Shown in pieces: positions 60,471 to 64,000 of a stretch of 64,000 nt of DNA; position 1 is the first letter of the stretch, and each line of letters opens with the position of its first letter. Made by a program: the position numbers and the translations under genes. This DNA is from Collybiopsis luxurians FD-317 M1 (taxonomy: Eukaryota; Basidiomycota; Agaricomycetes; Agaricales; Omphalotaceae): contig KN834756.1 of NCBI GenBank assembly GCA_000827265.1, forward strand, positions 1,206,329 through 1,270,328, given 5' to 3'. The notes under the pieces were generated by a model. The model was not told the origin of the DNA, made no database searches, and saw only the letters and a program-made list of their open reading frames with translations.

Positions 60471-61485
60471 TGACTTTCTTTCTATTACAGTGGATTTGGT
60501 ACTGATGAATCTGTGTAGGTGCTCACTAACTACCATTTGAGAAACCTTGTGGTTATTTGTGCTTCTTAGTTGGTGTGCTTGACTGGCTTTATACAATGTA
60601 CTGGGAATACAAATATTACTATTAGCATTCATTTTGTGATGTCAAGGTGTCCCGCAGACCACTGAGTGGATGATATTCCATTTGCAGGTGAATTTTATAA
60701 TCTTAGGGTTGCTTTGTTTTGAGCAGAGCATGTAGGATTCATAGAGGTCAAGAGTAGCAAAGGTTTATGGATATGAGGCTTGTGTCTGGGGACTATACAT
60801 GAACATAGCAGTGACAAGTTGAGGCAGATAGTGATAATTAGCATACAGAAATTTACAGTATGAAAGCTCAGGGCGCAGCTGCTTTGTTATCTACATCTGG
60901 TATGTAAGTAGCGATGGAGACATGTTCATACATGTGGAAGACTTTGCTCAGTTTCTAATTGACATAACTACGATTTTGAGTGGCATCAGAACTGGCAACA
61001 AGGGCGACGCAGGTGAAATGCATGTGACAAAGCCGCGATGTATTCAAGATCCCCTGTTTGAATGTTTTGAATGTTATCGCAAAGCAAACAGCTTCTAAAT
61101 AGCATTGGTTTCTGTCAACGGGACTACGTGCTATGTATACATGACTGGGACAAAAGGAAGGACCAGAATATGAAGGGACAAAGCTGAGGAAGTCAAGAGA
61201 TTTACTCACTCAGAATCACTTAGCAATAGTGGTAAGCAGTGGGTATTTGAGGTAGCCCATGTGGAGCACCTCCACATGGATGGGGCCTTTTGTTCAGCGT
61301 CGCCATGACTTAAGACTGGGAGATGAAATGGGTCAGCTTTACGCAGAAGGGGTACATCCAAAGTGCACTGAACTCTCTAAACCGTAGTGACGACAGCGGG
61401 TCTATTGTGTTCCAGCCAAGCCGAGGACTTTAATCATGACATGTTGATTTTTACACGGCCCGTGTTTTCCTCACTTTAGATAAAC
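60471..61485 (+). repeat. Linker block, unit 3
   Basis: Same block as 35311-36285, with several small deletions; no gene. Confidence 0.6.
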
Positions 61486-62300
61486 TCTCATTCAGTGCAT
61501 ACCTCCAAAACAAGCTTTTACAACTCCAGATCTGTCAAAATCAACAGCAACTCCTCTCCTGGTCATTCCTCCCCCTGCTGTGCCCTCTTCTCCTCCCAAC
61601 TGGTCTTGCAGCCTTTCAACAGTACAGAGACAGTGAGTAATGCGGTTGAGTATGCAAGTAGATTCATGGGACCAAGGAAACGTTGGGATAGAGATATTTG
61701 GAAAAGATGCAAGATGAAGACAGAGAGGTGGGGACAATGCTGGGGGAGGAGGTTAAGGAGAAGAAGGCATAGAAGTAACGAGTGTATAGGTCAGCTTTTT
61801 TCACCCCAAAGAAGCCGTATCAGATCTAGCAGCGGGATTGGTCGAATTTGGTGTCGGCAAAGGCCAGGTATTCAACATCAAACAAGCCTTAATAACAATG
61901 CATTACCCACACATGTTCCTCCCTCTGTACCTCCTTTGCTTTGCCAAAGTATGATCCCTCGATAATCCCGCCTCATTCACTCACTGAACAAAATAGACTG
62001 TATTTGCTTCTTTACTCATACCGAACTCTTACCTACACTGCATGAAGGTCTCATTAACATACCTACAGTCAAGAATGTCATTTACACCAGGGAAATTAGA
62101 GTATCAGACTGGTGTGCTAGATCAAGGTGCTTTCGATCGGCATGTTTGTGGAAGAATTCTCTCTCCTTCCTTCTCTGTTCTATGTGCTTTCTCTTCCTTA
62201 ATCGTGTATCATGTATTGGCCCTCTTCCACCGCATTCATACCCAATACAACATGGATTCAAAATATAACAGTGTTTGCTGATGGGTGAATTTTTTAACTG
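61486..62300 (+). pseudogene. FAA-c, unit 3: acyl-CoA synthetase N-terminal pseudogene
   Basis: Reads MHTSKTSFYNSRSVKINSNS, SSQLVLQPFNSTETVSNAVE, then LVEFGVGKGQVFNIKQAL. Almost the same as the unit 1 copy but with more CpG loss. Not functional. Confidence 0.75.
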
Positions 62301-62485
62301 AGACTTTGGATTGTGTCTCCGCATGGATTTTGGGGTGTCAAGGGCCATTTTTGCAGTTCAGAGTTATATTTTGGGCAACGAGTGCATGAGATGGTTTTGT
62401 CATGGGTGGTGGGCAGAGCATAACGAGCCTGATCTATGAGCTATACTATTGGGATGCGTTGGATTCAGAAGCAGAGTGGAATTGG
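62301..62485 (+). repeat. Truncated tail block: right end of the tandem array
   Basis: Matches 37171-37350 and stops at GGAATTGGA, where unit 1 goes on with TGGACTTTGAA. There is no further NLR promoter in the window. Confidence 0.8.
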
Positions 62486-62880
62486 ATCCCCGACTCTGAC
62501 CAAAGGGAAGGGAGGGTCTTGTATGCAGCAAACGGGCCAAAATGTTCAAAATTTCATGCAAATAGGCAACTTCTTCCCATCCTGTCAAAATAAATACAAA
62601 AAATTAAATACATATGTCCCTTCTGAAATGAAATCTATTGTTAGCGTCGCACTGGTGGCACTCCCTAAGACTTATTCTCTTGCCTGTTCTGTTATGTGTT
62701 GAATCTCATTTTCTAGTGCTCATTATTTGAATTCCCTGACTCAGACCAAAGGCAAGGGAGGATCTTGTATGCAGCAAACTGGCTCGATGTTTAAAACTTC
62801 ACGTAAACAGGCAATCGCTCTCATAGTATCAAAATGAATATAAAAGTTTGAATACATTTGATCTGACACTAACCGAAGTT
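62486..62880 (+). mobile_element. Two same-strand copies of an element terminus
   Basis: Copy one starts at 62486 with TCCCCGACTCTGACCAAAGG and copy two near 62738 with TCCCTGACTCAGACCAAAGG; both go on with a GGGAGG-TCTTGTATGCAGC tract and end in A-rich sequence with AAATA or AATGAATATAAAAG. The complement of the same terminus ends the insertion at 26118. The A-rich ends suggest a retroposed (SINE-like) element; no coding sequence. Confidence 0.55.
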
Positions 62881-63506
62881 TCACAGCTAACCATAAATAT
62901 CAAAGTGTGATCAACTAGCTAAGAGCGCTCGCTCAGCGCTCCGCTTTATGTGCTTGACTATTACATTAACACTGGACTTTGCCCAATGGGCATAGCTTTC
63001 CCACCTGCATGAAGAGCGCCAATGTGTCACCTGTATGTTAATAGATACAGAGAAACTCAAGTGTATCACCTGTCCGAAGGTTGCGGCCTGCGACTATCAC
63101 CTTGCTTGAAAGGTCTATTGCACTCCACTTGACTCGCAGAAACTGCACAGATCAAATCAGTCCGAAGGTCACGCTTCATCAACATCGACAAACTAGGTAA
63201 TTACTAATTGGGGTCTCGGAAGGAGAATTTGTAGCTACTATACAGTCTACATCAACACCAGTTGATATGTTGCTTATATGCATGGGCAAAAGGAAACTGA
63301 GCAAAGTTTAATCCCTTTATAGATTCAATATTCAATGGTTACTTGTCTTAGCCGTAATGTTTAATTTCCATTTTCACTTCCTCACCCTAACGATGGAGAT
63401 GCCTTTATCAGCAGCAAGCAAGGTGCTTGACCATGCAAGTGGTCCCTTCATTTAGCACATGAATCATAGTTAATTCGGTGGGATGTAATGACAGTCACGT
63501 TGATAA
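62881..63506. other. Unassigned spacer
   Basis: No gene or clear repeat seen. Confidence 0.4.
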
Positions 63507-64000
63507 ATGTTTCCGTACTCTCAGCACGAGTTTCAAAAAGATGAGCAAACTGTTGGCTGGTTTACTCAAGAATTGGCCCTCTACCGGCACCTTGGACCTC
63601 ATCAATAAATTCTTAACTCTCATGATTACTTCCCTGCTGGACCGCTGACTTTTCCCATCCAGTGTAATGGCAATGTGTTTCAATATCTCCAAATGCATCC
63701 TGACATTGCCTTTACTGTGGTTCTCAACTGGGTATTCCAGCTAGAGGAAGGCATAGATTTCATTCATTCTAAAGGTGTAGTATGGGGAGACTGTCACATT
63801 GAAAACATCCTTGTCACAGATGACCTTTCCATTGTGCTGTCCAATTTTGAGGGAGCTGGTATAGAAGGAGGACACAATGTTGATGTTCTTCCCCCAGTGG
63901 TTTACAGACTTCCATCACTCACCTTTGGTCCTCTACCAGCTCCTCCTACCCAGGATCAGTTTGCATTTGGTGTGTGCACCTTTATATTTTTATCTCAAAG
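63507..64000 (+). pseudogene. Protein-kinase-like relic, N-terminal part (runs off the edge)
   Basis: The frame from 63507 encodes FTQELALYRHLGPHQ, then a TAA (63606-63608), then in the same frame CNGNVFQYLQM, an LEEGIDFIHSKGVVWGDCHIENIL catalytic-loop equivalent and LSIVLSNFEGAGI. The text resembles fungal kinases of the kind G-L--LHS-GVIHGD---N-L--DDL-IVLCDF-GS. The catalytic-loop Asp and Asn are kept (GD---EN), but the DFG position reads NFE, so the metal-binding Asp is lost. No Gly-rich loop was identified upstream. An inactive pseudokinase with a mis-sequenced codon, or a plain pseudogene, both fit; the rest lies beyond the window. Confidence 0.6.

Overview
The window looks like nuclear DNA of a mushroom-forming basidiomycete (Agaricomycetes). 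Short GT-AG introns of about 45-65 bases split the genes. It carries STAND NTPases of the NACHT-WD40 type (fungal NLRs), a fungal DUF6534 membrane protein, a multidrug-type MFS transporter and a pogo/Tigger-like DNA transposon. I cannot name the species.

Left part (1-10.3 kb): the 5' half of an MFS transporter gene on the minus strand, running off the left edge; a degenerate duplicated stretch; a complete or nearly complete DUF6534 membrane-protein gene (about 5.16-6.53 kb); and a pogo-type transposon (7302-9773) with TA target duplication, inverted ends and a DDD transposase that carries two in-frame TGA codons.

Middle part (10.3-21 kb): a repeat graveyard. There are two large fold-back inverted repeats (11.04-13.82 kb and 15.48-17.54 kb), old fragments of a long-chain acyl-CoA synthetase (FAA-like) gene, a very decayed trace of the NLR unit (17.86-19.07 kb), and one small intact three-exon gene of unknown function (20115-20524).

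Right part (21-62.5 kb): the main feature, a tandem array of a segment of about 12 kb. Each unit has one NLR gene followed by several truncated acyl-CoA synthetase copies (called here FAA-a, FAA-b and FAA-c), a linker and a non-coding tail that carries the TATA box of the next NLR. NLR1 (26486-30884) is intact and encodes 1412 residues. NLR2 (38409-42797) has one nonsense codon in the WD40 region. NLR3 (51148-55465) carries a TAG, two TGA, a 4-base insertion and a 22-base deletion. CpG sites turn to TpG/CpA from left to right across the copies, so the array seems to decay by C-to-T change with polarity. The array stops abruptly at 62485, at the end of a mobile element that also sits inside the first unit. 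The last 500 bases hold the start of a decayed protein-kinase-like gene.

If NLR1 is expressed, it is the one evidently functional receptor here: a nucleotide-driven oligomerisation switch with about 15 WD40 repeats as sensor. The FAA fragments cannot be working enzymes as they stand. Their regular association with the NLR appears to come from segmental duplication, although a transcript-level role cannot be excluded from sequence.
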